From an uncultured Draconibacterium sp. (GTDB lineage Bacteria > Bacteroidota > Bacteroidia > Bacteroidales > Prolixibacteraceae), in NCBI RefSeq assembly GCF_963674925.1, contig NZ_OY771647.1, positions 449,501 to 513,500 on the forward strand: a DNA stretch of 64,000 bases, read 5' to 3'. Shown piece after piece: positions 34,581 through 43,079 of this stretch (within the stretch, counting starts at the first letter, position 1; each line of letters opens with the position of its first letter). Made by a program: the position numbers and the translations under genes. The notes beneath the pieces were generated by a model. It was not told the DNA's origin, did no database searches, and saw only the letters and a program-made list of their open reading frames with translations.

Positions 34581-34697
34581 GAACCAAAATATCCTGAAAA
34601 TACCTCACAAATAAGGTTATAAATTACTGATTATAAAACAATAAATTCACAATAAGGATGAGCGTAAGTTAATTGCTGTTTGAAATTTCTTTTTCAC

Positions 34698-34705
34698 TAT
34701 CTTTG
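34698..34705 (+). promoter_or_regulatory. Candidate -7 box of metG
   Basis: TATCTTTG in the context TTTCACTATCTTTGCAGCC, a full match to the Bacteroidota consensus. A TTTG lies upstream (34679-34682) but at shorter than usual spacing. The metG ATG is 43 bp downstream. Confidence 0.65.
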
Positions 34706-34747
34706 CAGCCCTAAATTTGATTTTCAAGAACGACAAAATATTTCGAA

Positions 34748-36781
34748 ATGAGTAAGTTCAAACGTACGCTAATAACAACAGCACTGCCTTATGCCAACGG
34801 CCCGATTCATATTGGTCACCTTGCCGGAGTTTATGTTCCTGCCGATATTTATGCACGTTACCTTCGCCTGAAAAACGAGGATGTGATTATGATTGGTGGT
34901 TCTGACGAACACGGTGTGCCAATTACACTGAAGGCCAAAAACGAAGGCATTACACCGCAGGATGTGGTTGACCGCTTTCACGGAATTATTAAGGATTCGT
35001 TTGAGAAATTTGGTATTTCGTTTGACGTTTACTCACGCACAAGTTCTCCGGTTCATCACGAAACCGCGTCTGAGTTTTTTAAGAAATTGTACGACGAAGG
35101 TAAGTTTATTGAAAAAACATCGGAGCAATATTACGACGAAGCCAACAATCAGTTTTTGGCCGACCGCTACATTATTGGTACTTGTCCAAAATGTAGTTTC
35201 GAAAAAGCTTACGGCGACCAGTGCGAAAGCTGCGGAACTTCGTTAAGCCCTTCAGAGTTGATAAATCCAACATCAACCATTAGCGGAAACCAGCCGGTTT
35301 TAAAGGAAACCACACACTGGTACCTGCCGCTCGACCAATACGAACCTTGGCTGAAAGAATGGATTCTGGAAGGACACAAAGAATGGAAAACCAACGTGTA
35401 CGGTCAGTGTAAATCGTGGATCGACAGTGGCTTGATGCCACGCGCCGTAACCCGCGACCTCGACTGGGGTGTGCCTGTGCCGGTTGAAGGCGTTGAAGGC
35501 AAAGTGTTGTACGTTTGGTTTGATGCACCCATCGGATATATTTCGGCAACAAAAGAATTGACTGAAGACTGGGAAACCTACTGGAAAGATCCGGAAACAC
35601 GCATGTTGCATTTCATCGGAAAAGACAATATTGTTTTCCACTGTATTATTTTCCCAAGTATGTTGAAGGCAGAAGGAACCTTTAATCTTCCTGAAAACGT
35701 GCCGGCCAACGAATTCCTGAACCTGGAGAACGATAAAATTTCAACTTCACGAAACTGGGCCGTTTGGTTGCACGAGTACCTGGAAGAATTTCCGGGGAAA
35801 GAAGATGTACTGAAATATGTACTGACTGCCAACGCACCGGAAACAAAAGACAACGATTTTACCTGGAAAGATTTCCAGAACCGCAATAACAACGAGTTGG
35901 TAGCCGTGCTCGGAAACTTTGTAAACCGCGCACTGGTGCTTACACAGAAATATTACGACGGCGAAGTTCCTGCCCGTGGCGAACTAAGCGATCACGACAA
36001 AGCAACACTGGCCGAGATTGCAAAAATCAAAGGCGAAGTTGAAAAGAGTATCGACAGTTTCCGTATTCGCGAGTCGTTGAAAAACGCCATGGATCTGGCG
36101 CGTTTGGGTAATAAATACCTGGCCGACGAAGAACCATGGAAAGTGGTAAAAACAGATGCCGAGCGTGTAAAAACAGTTATGAATATCTGTTTGCAGATTA
36201 CCGCCAACCTTACCATTTGTCTGGAACCGTTCCTTCCGTTTAGCATGGAAAAATTGCGTGGCTTCCTGAACTTTGAAAAAATGGATTGGGTAAAACTGGG
36301 CGAGACTGATTTGTTACCAACCGGCCACAAAGTGAATAAGCCGGAATTACTATTCGAAAAGATTGAAGACAAAGTAATTGAAGCGCAGTTGCAAAAACTG
36401 GCCGACACCAAAAAAGCCAACGAAATGGCTGAAGCCACTGCAGCACCTGCAAAAGAAAACATTGAGTTCGATGATTTTGTAAAAATGGATGTTCGTGCCG
36501 GAACCGTGATCGAATGCGAAAAGGTGGCAAAAACCAAAAAGCTGCTGAAATTGAAAGTTGATACCGGAATCGACCAGCGAACTGTTGTTTCGGGAATCGC
36601 CGAATACTATAAGCCGGAAGAATTGATCGGAAAACAGGTTTCGATTTTGGTAAACCTTGCACCTAAAAAACTTCGTGGTATCGAATCGCAGGGAATGATC
36701 CTTTGTGCCGAAAATGCTGATGGAACACTGTCAATCGTTTCGCCGGATAAGGAGGTTAAAAACGGTTCTGAAATACGATAG
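34748..36781 (+). CDS. metG: Methionyl-tRNA synthetase with C-terminal EMAP-type tRNA-binding domain
   Basis: A 677-residue class I synthetase. HIGH-type motif PIHIGHLAG (about 18-26). A zinc knuckle with two CxxC pairs is in CPKCSFEKAYGDQCESC (about 145-161). The KMSKS-equivalent is KISTSRNWAVW (about 332-342). The C-terminal EMAP-like domain (about 570-677; FVKMDVRAGTVIECEKV and VNLAPKKLRGIESQGMIL) helps bind tRNA and dimerise. All catalytic motifs are intact and length matches MetRS type 1 with the extension. Two hairpin terminators lie downstream. Confidence 0.95.
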   Translation: MSKFKRTLITTALPYANGPIHIGHLAGVYVPADIYARYLRLKNEDVIMIGGSDEHGVPITLKAKNEGITPQDVVDRFHGIIKDSFEKFGISFDVYSRTSSPVHHETASEFFKKLYDEGKFIEKTSEQYYDEANNQFLADRYIIGTCPKCSFEKAYGDQCESCGTSLSPSELINPTSTISGNQPVLKETTHWYLPLDQYEPWLKEWILEGHKEWKTNVYGQCKSWIDSGLMPRAVTRDLDWGVPVPVEGVEGKVLYVWFDAPIGYISATKELTEDWETYWKDPETRMLHFIGKDNIVFHCIIFPSMLKAEGTFNLPENVPANEFLNLENDKISTSRNWAVWLHEYLEEFPGKEDVLKYVLTANAPETKDNDFTWKDFQNRNNNELVAVLGNFVNRALVLTQKYYDGEVPARGELSDHDKATLAEIAKIKGEVEKSIDSFRIRESLKNAMDLARLGNKYLADEEPWKVVKTDAERVKTVMNICLQITANLTICLEPFLPFSMEKLRGFLNFEKMDWVKLGETDLLPTGHKVNKPELLFEKIEDKVIEAQLQKLADTKKANEMAEATAAPAKENIEFDDFVKMDVRAGTVIECEKVAKTKKLLKLKVDTGIDQRTVVSGIAEYYKPEELIGKQVSILVNLAPKKLRGIESQGMILCAENADGTLSIVSPDKEVKNGSEIR

Positions 36782-36786
36782 CAGCT

Positions 36787-36861
36787 GTCATTTCGAAGGA
36801 GGCACGACTGAGAAATCTGTATCAAACAAGGAGATTTCTCCTCCTGCGTCGTCGAAATGAC
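36787..36861. repeat. Palindromic interspersed element after metG
   Basis: The ends GTCATTTCGA (36787-36796) and TCGAAATGAC (36852-36861) are perfect inverted repeats, and the inner arms AGAAATCT/AGATTTCT continue the symmetry. This GTCATTTCGA...AGAAATCT pattern is a common intergenic palindrome in Bacteroidota as far as I recall. No coding frame. Confidence 0.7.
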
Positions 36862-36883
36862 ATGAACATTGATTAAGACAACA

Positions 36884-36910
36884 AGTGCCAACATAACGTT
36901 GGCGCTTTTC
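36884..36910 (+). terminator. Terminator candidate after metG
   Basis: AGTGCCAAC (36884-36892) pairs with GTTGGCGCT (36898-36906) followed by TTTTC. A second hairpin terminator follows at 36971. Confidence 0.6.
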
Positions 36911-36926
36911 CGTAAGGTTTCTTGCT

Positions 36927-36944
36927 GTCCGTCAGCTGACGGAC
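36927..36944. repeat. Perfect 18-bp palindrome
   Basis: GTCCGTCAGCTGACGGAC reads the same on both strands. It shares the CCGTCAG core with the hairpin at 17082-17099. Function unknown; it may be part of the same palindrome family. Confidence 0.6.
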
Positions 36945-36970
36945 GGGTAGAAAACTTACTCAACATATAT

Positions 36971-37001
36971 AACCGTTCCTGTACGCAGGGGCGGTTTTTT
37001 T
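36971..37001 (+). terminator. Second terminator in the metG downstream region
   Basis: AACCGTTCCTG (36971-36981) pairs with CAGGGGCGGTT (36986-36996) with G-U wobble, followed by a T-run. Confidence 0.65.
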
Positions 37002-37015
37002 ATGTGTTATTGAAA

Positions 37016-37516
37016 TCAGACAATCACAAAGAACAAAACCACCAAGATCAGCAGCATAAAAAGGATAAACTGGTTGCGGACAAACAAACCCAGGAGGATA
37101 AGAATTTCTACTTCTTCGTTCATCGGTGTTGCCAGTTCAATTATTCCTTTGTCTTTTGAGATAAATTCGTGTGAGGTAAAAGTGACAATCTCAGCACCGT
37201 TGTATTTCCAGCTCCAGCGCGATTGCCAGAAGTTTTTTATTTCCAGCTCAAAACGTTTGCCGTTTATCAACACATCGCTGCGCGGGTTAAATATATTTAC
37301 CATTACCATGGCCAGCAGGGATTTGCTGTTTCCGTCGTAAATCTCCAGTTTCGAAAGAAAAAACTCACGGTTAAGCGTAAAGTAGCGGCCATTAATAATC
37401 GCCTGCGCTTTTGAACCAACCATGCTTTCCCAATCAATGTTACCAACTTTCTCATCGCCCTGCATGATCTCCAGCTTCGACCCAAATATTTGCTTACTCC
37501 ATCTTAGCTCTTCCAT
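37016..37516 (-). CDS. Hypothetical protein with C-terminal transmembrane helix
   Basis: A 166-residue protein I do not recognise. The first 120 residues are globular with no signal peptide (SKLEIMQGDEKVGNIDWESM, later KRFELEIKNFWQSRWSWKYN). A single strongly hydrophobic helix forms the C-terminus (LFVRNQFILFMLLILVVLFF), suggesting a tail-anchored protein with its bulk in the cytoplasm. It stands alone between metG and the fasciclin genes. Confidence 0.6.
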   Translation of the reverse strand: MEELRWSKQIFGSKLEIMQGDEKVGNIDWESMVGSKAQAIINGRYFTLNREFFLSKLEIYDGNSKSLLAMVMVNIFNPRSDVLINGKRFELEIKNFWQSRWSWKYNGAEIVTFTSHEFISKDKGIIELATPMNEEVEILILLGLFVRNQFILFMLLILVVLFFVIV

Positions 37517-37614
37517 TCAAAATATCCTCCATTTCAAGAAACGCAATTTATAAAAATTAGCAGGAATAATTAAAAGGAATTCGGCAGCTTCATTTCATTT
37601 TTACAATCTTTAAC

Positions 37615-37643
37615 GAAAAAACCGGCTCCTTTCGAAGCCGGTT
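37615..37643 (-). terminator. Terminator of the single-fasciclin gene
   Basis: AACCGGCT (37620-37627) pairs with AGCCGGTT (37636-37643). On the minus strand it is followed by TTTTTCG. It lies 70 bp past the gene stop. Confidence 0.7.
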
Positions 37644-37713
37644 CAAAGTCATGGTAAACCTTAACCTAAGTGTCATAGCGTATTTAAGCAATCAAAATCC
37701 ATTCACCTGAATT

Positions 37714-38217
37714 TTACTCAGGAATAAGCACTTTATCAATTACATGTATTACTCCGTTTTTCCCTTTAATGTCGGCTGCAATTACATTGCTATCATTTAT
37801 TTTTACTCCGTCCGACAGGTCGACTTTAATTTTCTTTCCATTCAATGTCTCAACTGAAGTATTCGACAAGTCGCTCGACATTACATTACCCGAAACAACA
37901 TGGTAAGTTAAAATCGGTGTCAGTTGTTCGGCTGTCAAATCCTCAACACCTTTCACTCCCAAATCAGCAAACAATGTTTTGAACGCGTCGTTGGTTGGTG
38001 CAAATACGGTAAACGGACCGTCAGCACTTAAAGCTCCTGCCAGATCGGCTTTTGTTACCGCTTCTACCAGAATTGAAAAATCAGGATTTGAAACGGCAAT
38101 TTCTACTACTGTTGACGACGAAGTATCGTCTGTGGCCTTTGCTTCTGAATTTAAAGTCAGACCGAAGGTCATTACTGCCACAAGGGCGATCGAAAAAATT
38201 TGTTTTACTGTTTTCAT
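37714..38217 (-). CDS. Secreted single-fasciclin-domain protein
   Basis: A 167-residue exported protein. A signal peptide (about 1-27, ending NSEAKA) is followed by one fasciclin (FAS1) adhesion domain (about 40-167). Family marks are FTVFAPTNDAFKTLFADLG, LTPILTYHVVSGNVMSSDLS and GVIHVIDKVLIPE. FAS1 domains mediate weak cell-surface adhesion. It lies 88 bp from the four-domain fasciclin lipoprotein, whose last domain it closely resembles, and probably arose from it by duplication. Confidence 0.9.
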   Translation of the reverse strand: MKTVKQIFSIALVAVMTFGLTLNSEAKATDDTSSSTVVEIAVSNPDFSILVEAVTKADLAGALSADGPFTVFAPTNDAFKTLFADLGVKGVEDLTAEQLTPILTYHVVSGNVMSSDLSNTSVETLNGKKIKVDLSDGVKINDSNVIAADIKGKNGVIHVIDKVLIPE

Positions 38218-38305
38218 GATACTATTTTTAATTGTTTTCTTAAAAAATTTTGAGAAGTCAGGATTTCACTTTTGGTAAAATCCTGACTAGTTTATTTACA
38301 TCAAA

Positions 38306-40087
38306 TTATGGAAGCAATACTTTATCAATTACATGTACCACACCGTTGGCTCCCTGCACATCGGCTGCTACCACGTTGCTTTCGTTAATTTTTACACCTG
38401 ATGAAAGATCTACGGTAATGTTACTTCCCTCTTTCAAGGTTGGAACTTCTCCATCCATCAGATCGGTCGACAGTACATTTCCTGAAACTACATGATACAT
38501 AAGAATTGGAGTCAACTGCTCAGCAGTCAGATCATCAATTCCAGAAACTCCAAGATCAGCAAACAATGCATCGAAAGCTGCATTTGTTGGAGCAAATACG
38601 GTAAACGGTCCTTCGGCGCTCAGGGCATCAACCAAACCTGCTTTAACCACTGCACTTACAAGGGTACTGAAGTTTTCGTTTGCAATGGCAATATCAACTA
38701 CCGATGGTGGAAGAATAACTTTATCAACTACATGAATCACACCATTATCAGCTTCAATATCAGCAGTGGTTACCATGGTACTACCGTTGATGGTTACACC
38801 TTCGCCAACTTCAATGTACATCGACACATTGTTGTCGCTAAAAGTTGACAGCGTTGGAAAATATCCTGTAGCTAAATCGGTTGACATGGCCTTACTTCCA
38901 ATTACATGGTACAATAAAATATCAGTTAGCGTTCCTACCGGAATGTCATCCAGCGAGCTTGCTCCTAAAGCAGAAAGAAGCGCAGTGAAAGCGTCGTTGG
39001 TTGGCGCAAAAACAGTCAATTCTGCCTCACTATCCGCAACAGCACCAACTAAGTCTGCTTTCATAAGCGCCTCAACCAGAATCGAAAACTCCGAATTAGC
39101 CACAGCAATATCTGCTATGGTATTCGACATTTGCGTTTCAGGAACCAAAACAGCGTCAATTACATGAATAACTCCGTTTGTTCCCTGTATATCGGTAGCA
39201 ACTACTTTAATTGTTCCGTTAAGCATTACATCACCATCAATAGTCACTTCAAATTCTTCTCCCGAAATTGCAGCAACACTTCCTGCCGAAAGCTCGTTTG
39301 ACATCACGTTATCACCCACCACGTGGTAAGTAAGAATCGAAGTAAGGTCATCCACTGAAACAGCATCCAAACCTGAAATTTCAAGCGCAGCAAAAAGTGC
39401 GGCAAAAGCATCGTTTGTTGGCGCAAATACTGTAAATGGGCCATCACCACTTAAGGCTCCAGCCAAATCAGCTTTTACAACAGCGCTAACCAGCGATGAG
39501 AAATTTTCGGAATAAGTTGCCAGATCAACCACAGTTGGTGGCAACAATACTTTATCGATAACGTGAATTACACCATTTGATGCCATAACATCGGCAGTGG
39601 TTACATTAGCATCGTTTACCATAACGCCTCCACCAACATTAACCAACAGCGAAAGTGGTGTTTCATCAGGTGAATCAGTATTTAATGTTGCTACTGCACC
39701 CGAAGAAAGATTGTTCGAATAGGCCAAATCGCCCACAACATGATATTTTAGAACTGCTGCTAAAGTAGCGGCATCTAAATCGTCGAGGCTACTCGCTCCC
39801 AAATCTGTTAACAAAGCTGCAAATGCGTCATCGGTTGGCGCAAAAACAGTAATGTTTTGCTGGGTACTTAAAAAGTCGGCCAAACCTGCTTTCTGAGCAG
39901 CCTGAATCAATACATTAAACGAACCTGCCTCAGCAGCTACGTCTACAATAGTTTGTTCCATTTCAGGTTCAGGCATCGGATCATCGTCATCATTACACGA
40001 CGTGAAACCAATAACCATTGCTAATAATAGTACCGGTAATAGATTAAACCGGATTTTTGTCTTCTTAAAAAATTCATTCGTTTTCAT
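38306..40087 (-). CDS. Four-fasciclin-domain surface lipoprotein
   Basis: A 593-residue lipoprotein with four tandem FAS1 domains. The start at 40087 gives MKTNEFFKK with a lipobox ending at C31 (IGFTSC), followed by an acidic linker (NDDDDPMPEPEMEQ). Domains lie at about 48-182, 184-320, 326-460 and 462-593. Each shows FAPTNDAFAALF-like, YHVVG(D/S)xxMSxxL-like and GVIHVIDKVLLP-like signatures. Repeats two and four are most similar (NFSSLVSAVVKAD against NFSTLVSAVVKAG), suggesting recent internal duplication. Probably a cell-surface adhesin. Confidence 0.92.
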   Translation of the reverse strand: MKTNEFFKKTKIRFNLLPVLLLAMVIGFTSCNDDDDPMPEPEMEQTIVDVAAEAGSFNVLIQAAQKAGLADFLSTQQNITVFAPTDDAFAALLTDLGASSLDDLDAATLAAVLKYHVVGDLAYSNNLSSGAVATLNTDSPDETPLSLLVNVGGGVMVNDANVTTADVMASNGVIHVIDKVLLPPTVVDLATYSENFSSLVSAVVKADLAGALSGDGPFTVFAPTNDAFAALFAALEISGLDAVSVDDLTSILTYHVVGDNVMSNELSAGSVAAISGEEFEVTIDGDVMLNGTIKVVATDIQGTNGVIHVIDAVLVPETQMSNTIADIAVANSEFSILVEALMKADLVGAVADSEAELTVFAPTNDAFTALLSALGASSLDDIPVGTLTDILLYHVIGSKAMSTDLATGYFPTLSTFSDNNVSMYIEVGEGVTINGSTMVTTADIEADNGVIHVVDKVILPPSVVDIAIANENFSTLVSAVVKAGLVDALSAEGPFTVFAPTNAAFDALFADLGVSGIDDLTAEQLTPILMYHVVSGNVLSTDLMDGEVPTLKEGSNITVDLSSGVKINESNVVAADVQGANGVVHVIDKVLLP

Positions 40088-40538
40088 CTGATTATTATTT
40101 AAAGTTTTCAATTGTATCAGATGGAACTCGCCTAATAAAGCCGTCCATCCCCTGGTTAATAATTCATTTACTCGTTTCATAATTCTGATTTTTACTAATT
40201 AATAAATGTTTCTGTTTTCGTTCTCCGATATTGTTTTCTTGTTTTCAACTTTTGTTTAACTATTACTAAGACAATCTTAAACACTTTTTGTTTATTATTT
40301 TTACTATTCCATTAAACATTATAGAAATTTATACTCCCAATATTCACTATTTACTGAAGACACAGCGCATGTGTTAATTTTTGTTAATTTCTTATTTTTT
40401 AAATTTCAGAGTCAAACAAACAAGAGGAAACTGATTTACCGGGGTGATTTTGAAAGGAGCCAGACAACCTTGAAAACATTCAGCGAAGACCTGGGGCATA
40501 TCTACTTTCGCATTAGTGCTTTTTTATCTTCATGAAAA

Positions 40539-40552
40539 TTGATGTACATCAC
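40539..40552. promoter_or_regulatory. FNR/Crp-like operator
   Basis: TTGATGTACATCAC matches TTGAT-N4-ATCAA at nine of ten positions, with a perfect inner palindrome TGATGTACATCA. It lies 198 bp before the membrane protein gene and about 450 bp before the fasciclin lipoprotein gene. Assignment to an oxygen- or NO-responsive Crp/FNR regulator is inference. Confidence 0.45.
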
Positions 40553-40598
40553 GGAAGAAGTTGATATTCAACGAGCAAGTGATTTATATCATATCCGA

Positions 40599-40616
40599 AT
40601 TGTATTGTAATACAAT
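40599..40616. promoter_or_regulatory. 18-bp palindrome, possible operator
   Basis: ATTGTATT-GT-AATACAAT, a perfect inverted repeat with a 2-bp centre, 46 bp past the FNR-like site. No regulator is suggested by context. Confidence 0.35.
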
Positions 40617-40749
40617 CATTTCTCATAAATTTAGAGTTGACACGATCTGAGAAATAAAATGATACGTGGGTAAAAGCTCGTTCAATATCACTTTATGATG
40701 GCTGGAAGTTAGTAGTATATCTATCTGAATAACCTGACATTTATTGACC

Positions 40750-42414
40750 ATGCAAAAGGACAAATCCGATTCCCCGGAAATTGAACTCCTGCGAAAAGAT
40801 ATTTTTGTCTTAACCCAACGTTTAAATCGGATTGAAACCAAGCTAAAGGAATTACAAACAATTGGTGTTACACCCGAGAAGAGTGTTTCTGTTCAACCGG
40901 AAGAGGATTTCGAATTAAACCTTCCTTTCAAAACAAAAGATTCAATAGAGTTTGGAGTTGGAGAATCAGGAATGGCCTGGCTGGGCAACATTGTACTTTT
41001 TATTGGTATAACTTTTCTGGGTTCTTACATTCAGAATACCGGTACGGCAATTCTTTCCTCGGTTATCGGATTTGTTGCTGTAGCCGGATTGTATTTAAGT
41101 TCGTGGTTTACCCGCCAGTCGTACTCATTCCTTTCGAAACTTTTTGCTTTCAATGGACATTTACTGATCTTCTATTTCACCCTGCGCCTGCATTTCTTTC
41201 AGGAAAACCCGCTGGTAAAAAGCGAGACCATTGGACTGATACTTTTGTTTCTTGTATGTTTTTCGTTGCTGTATATAGCTTACCAAAAGAAATGGCAAAT
41301 AATGTCGGGTACCGTTCTTATTATGCTGCTGTTTTGCGGTATTTTAGGAAAGGAAGTAAGTATCGTATCTGGCGTTACTTTGTTTGTTGCCATTATTTCT
41401 ATGTTTTTTTACTATCGGTTTGGATGGCTGAAACTTACTTTTGCTTTCATCTTCCTGGTATACCTGGCACACGTAAATTGGCTGATTAACAACCCCATAC
41501 TTGGCAACAACCCCGAGTTTATTGCTTCTCCGGGGTTTGGATATTGGTTTTTTATTCTTAGCTGGTTTACTTTTTCAATGCTGGCACTAATCCCCCGAAA
41601 AGAAGAAATATCAAACGAATTTGTTATTGCCTCAGTGGTATGGAACGGGTTTGGATTTATCGTGATTCTGGGCTTAATAGTCGTTACATACTTCACAGAA
41701 AATTATATCCCAATATTTGTTCTTCTAACAATTTTCTGCCTGATCTATTCTGTGGTACTAAAATTATGGTCGTCGTTAAGCATTACTGCACCAATGTATG
41801 TACTCTTTGGATTTTTGTCGTTAAGTGTGGCAATCTATGGTATTTTCGGACTTCCCGAATCACACTCCTATTTTGCACTCCAAAGTTTACTGGTAGTATC
41901 AATGGCCTTGTGGTACCGGTCGCGCTTTATAGTATTAATGAACACGCTCCTTTTCCTGACTTTACTTGCGGTTTATCTTTCGCAGCATGAAAGCCACAAC
42001 CAAATAAACTTATCGTATATGCTTGTGGCCTTTGTTTCTGCGCGTATACTCAATTGGAAAAAGGAACGTCTGAACATCAAAACAGAAATGCTCCGTAACC
42101 TTTACCTATTGTCAGGTTTTGTAATGACACTTATTACTTTTTATCATTTATTCCCCGCTTCATACATAACCGCCTCGTGGATTTTTGCCGCAATGCTTTT
42201 CTTTATTCTGAGCCTCCTGCTAAAAAGAAAAAAATACCGCTGGTTGGCCATCGCTTCACTTGTTGCTTCAGCCATTAGATTGCTGTTCACCGACATGAAA
42301 AACGTTGATGTCGGATATCGGGTACTCATATTTCTGGCACTGGCAATTATTTCAATAACGGTATCTATTTTATATACAAAATTCTACATCAAAAAGAAGG
42401 AAGAAACAGAGTGA
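40750..42414 (+). CDS. Polytopic inner-membrane protein (DUF2339-like)
   Basis: A 554-residue membrane protein. An N-terminal charged coiled coil (about 8-32, EIELLRKDIFVLTQRLNRIE) is followed by at least fourteen hydrophobic segments through the rest of the protein, with short loops. This resembles the DUF2339 superfamily but is shorter than typical members. No catalytic motif is visible. A polymer-export or channel role is possible but unsupported. The start is set at the ATG at 40750 rather than the TTG six bases earlier. Confidence 0.6.
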   Translation: MQKDKSDSPEIELLRKDIFVLTQRLNRIETKLKELQTIGVTPEKSVSVQPEEDFELNLPFKTKDSIEFGVGESGMAWLGNIVLFIGITFLGSYIQNTGTAILSSVIGFVAVAGLYLSSWFTRQSYSFLSKLFAFNGHLLIFYFTLRLHFFQENPLVKSETIGLILLFLVCFSLLYIAYQKKWQIMSGTVLIMLLFCGILGKEVSIVSGVTLFVAIISMFFYYRFGWLKLTFAFIFLVYLAHVNWLINNPILGNNPEFIASPGFGYWFFILSWFTFSMLALIPRKEEISNEFVIASVVWNGFGFIVILGLIVVTYFTENYIPIFVLLTIFCLIYSVVLKLWSSLSITAPMYVLFGFLSLSVAIYGIFGLPESHSYFALQSLLVVSMALWYRSRFIVLMNTLLFLTLLAVYLSQHESHNQINLSYMLVAFVSARILNWKKERLNIKTEMLRNLYLLSGFVMTLITFYHLFPASYITASWIFAAMLFFILSLLLKRKKYRWLAIASLVASAIRLLFTDMKNVDVGYRVLIFLALAIISITVSILYTKFYIKKKEETE

Positions 42415-42458
42415 TGCCTTCTTGCAGATGAGATTCGCAACTGACTAATCAAACGAAT

Positions 42459-43079
42459 ATGAAGCTCAAAAAAATTCAGAAAAGTCCATTACCCCTCCTG
42501 GTACTCGGACTGTTTATTTTCGGTTATGGTTGTTCAAGCCAACTGTCTGAGGCTGACAATCACGATCAGGAAATAACTAATCCGACTGAACTTAGCCCGG
42601 TAAAAAAAGCCAGCGTCCCGGAAATTGCCGTTGAACCGCCTCCATTAACCGATGGTATTTTCCCTTGCAACGATTGCCACTCGGAGATAGAGCCGAATCC
42701 GGAAAGAAGAGAACTGGTTGATATGCACGACGACATTACCGCAATTTTTAACCACGATAGCGATAACCGGTGGTGCTTGGATTGCCACGATCTTAATAAT
42801 CGCGATTCGCTTCGGTTGGCCAGCGGAAAATTATTGGATTTTAAAGAATCGTACAAATTGTGCGGACAGTGCCACGGATTAAAACTACGTGACTGGAAAG
42901 TGGGAGTACACGGTAAAAGAACAGGCGAATGGAACGGGAAAAAGGAATATTTGCTTTGTGTACATTGTCATAATCCGCATGCGCCAAAGTTTGAGCTACT
43001 AACACCGGAGCCCCCGCCGGTAATGCAGGAAAACATCAGCTATATGAACCTTAAACAGAACGACGATGAAACAGAATAA
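42459..43079 (+). CDS. Tetraheme cytochrome c lipoprotein of an electron-transfer module
   Basis: A 206-residue exported c-type cytochrome. The signal peptide ends at a lipobox with C25 (FGYGC), anchoring it outside the inner membrane. Four CXXCH heme-attachment motifs are present: CNDCH (70-74), CLDCH (105-109), CGQCH (134-138) and CVHCH (166-170). The family resembles the NrfH/cytochrome c3 and DsrJ groups. It overlaps the downstream ferredoxin gene by 14 bp and forms a three-gene unit with it and the NrfD-like gene. It probably carries electrons to or from the quinone pool. Confidence 0.87.
   Translation: MKLKKIQKSPLPLLVLGLFIFGYGCSSQLSEADNHDQEITNPTELSPVKKASVPEIAVEPPPLTDGIFPCNDCHSEIEPNPERRELVDMHDDITAIFNHDSDNRWCLDCHDLNNRDSLRLASGKLLDFKESYKLCGQCHGLKLRDWKVGVHGKRTGEWNGKKEYLLCVHCHNPHAPKFELLTPEPPPVMQENISYMNLKQNDDETE

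Larger units (their letters stand above)
40088..40749. other. Intergenic regulatory stretch, fasciclin genes against membrane protein gene
   Basis: About 660 bp with no convincing gene between two divergent genes. It holds an FNR-like site (40539-40552) and an 18-bp palindrome (40599-40616). Otherwise AT-rich and unremarkable. Confidence 0.55.
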
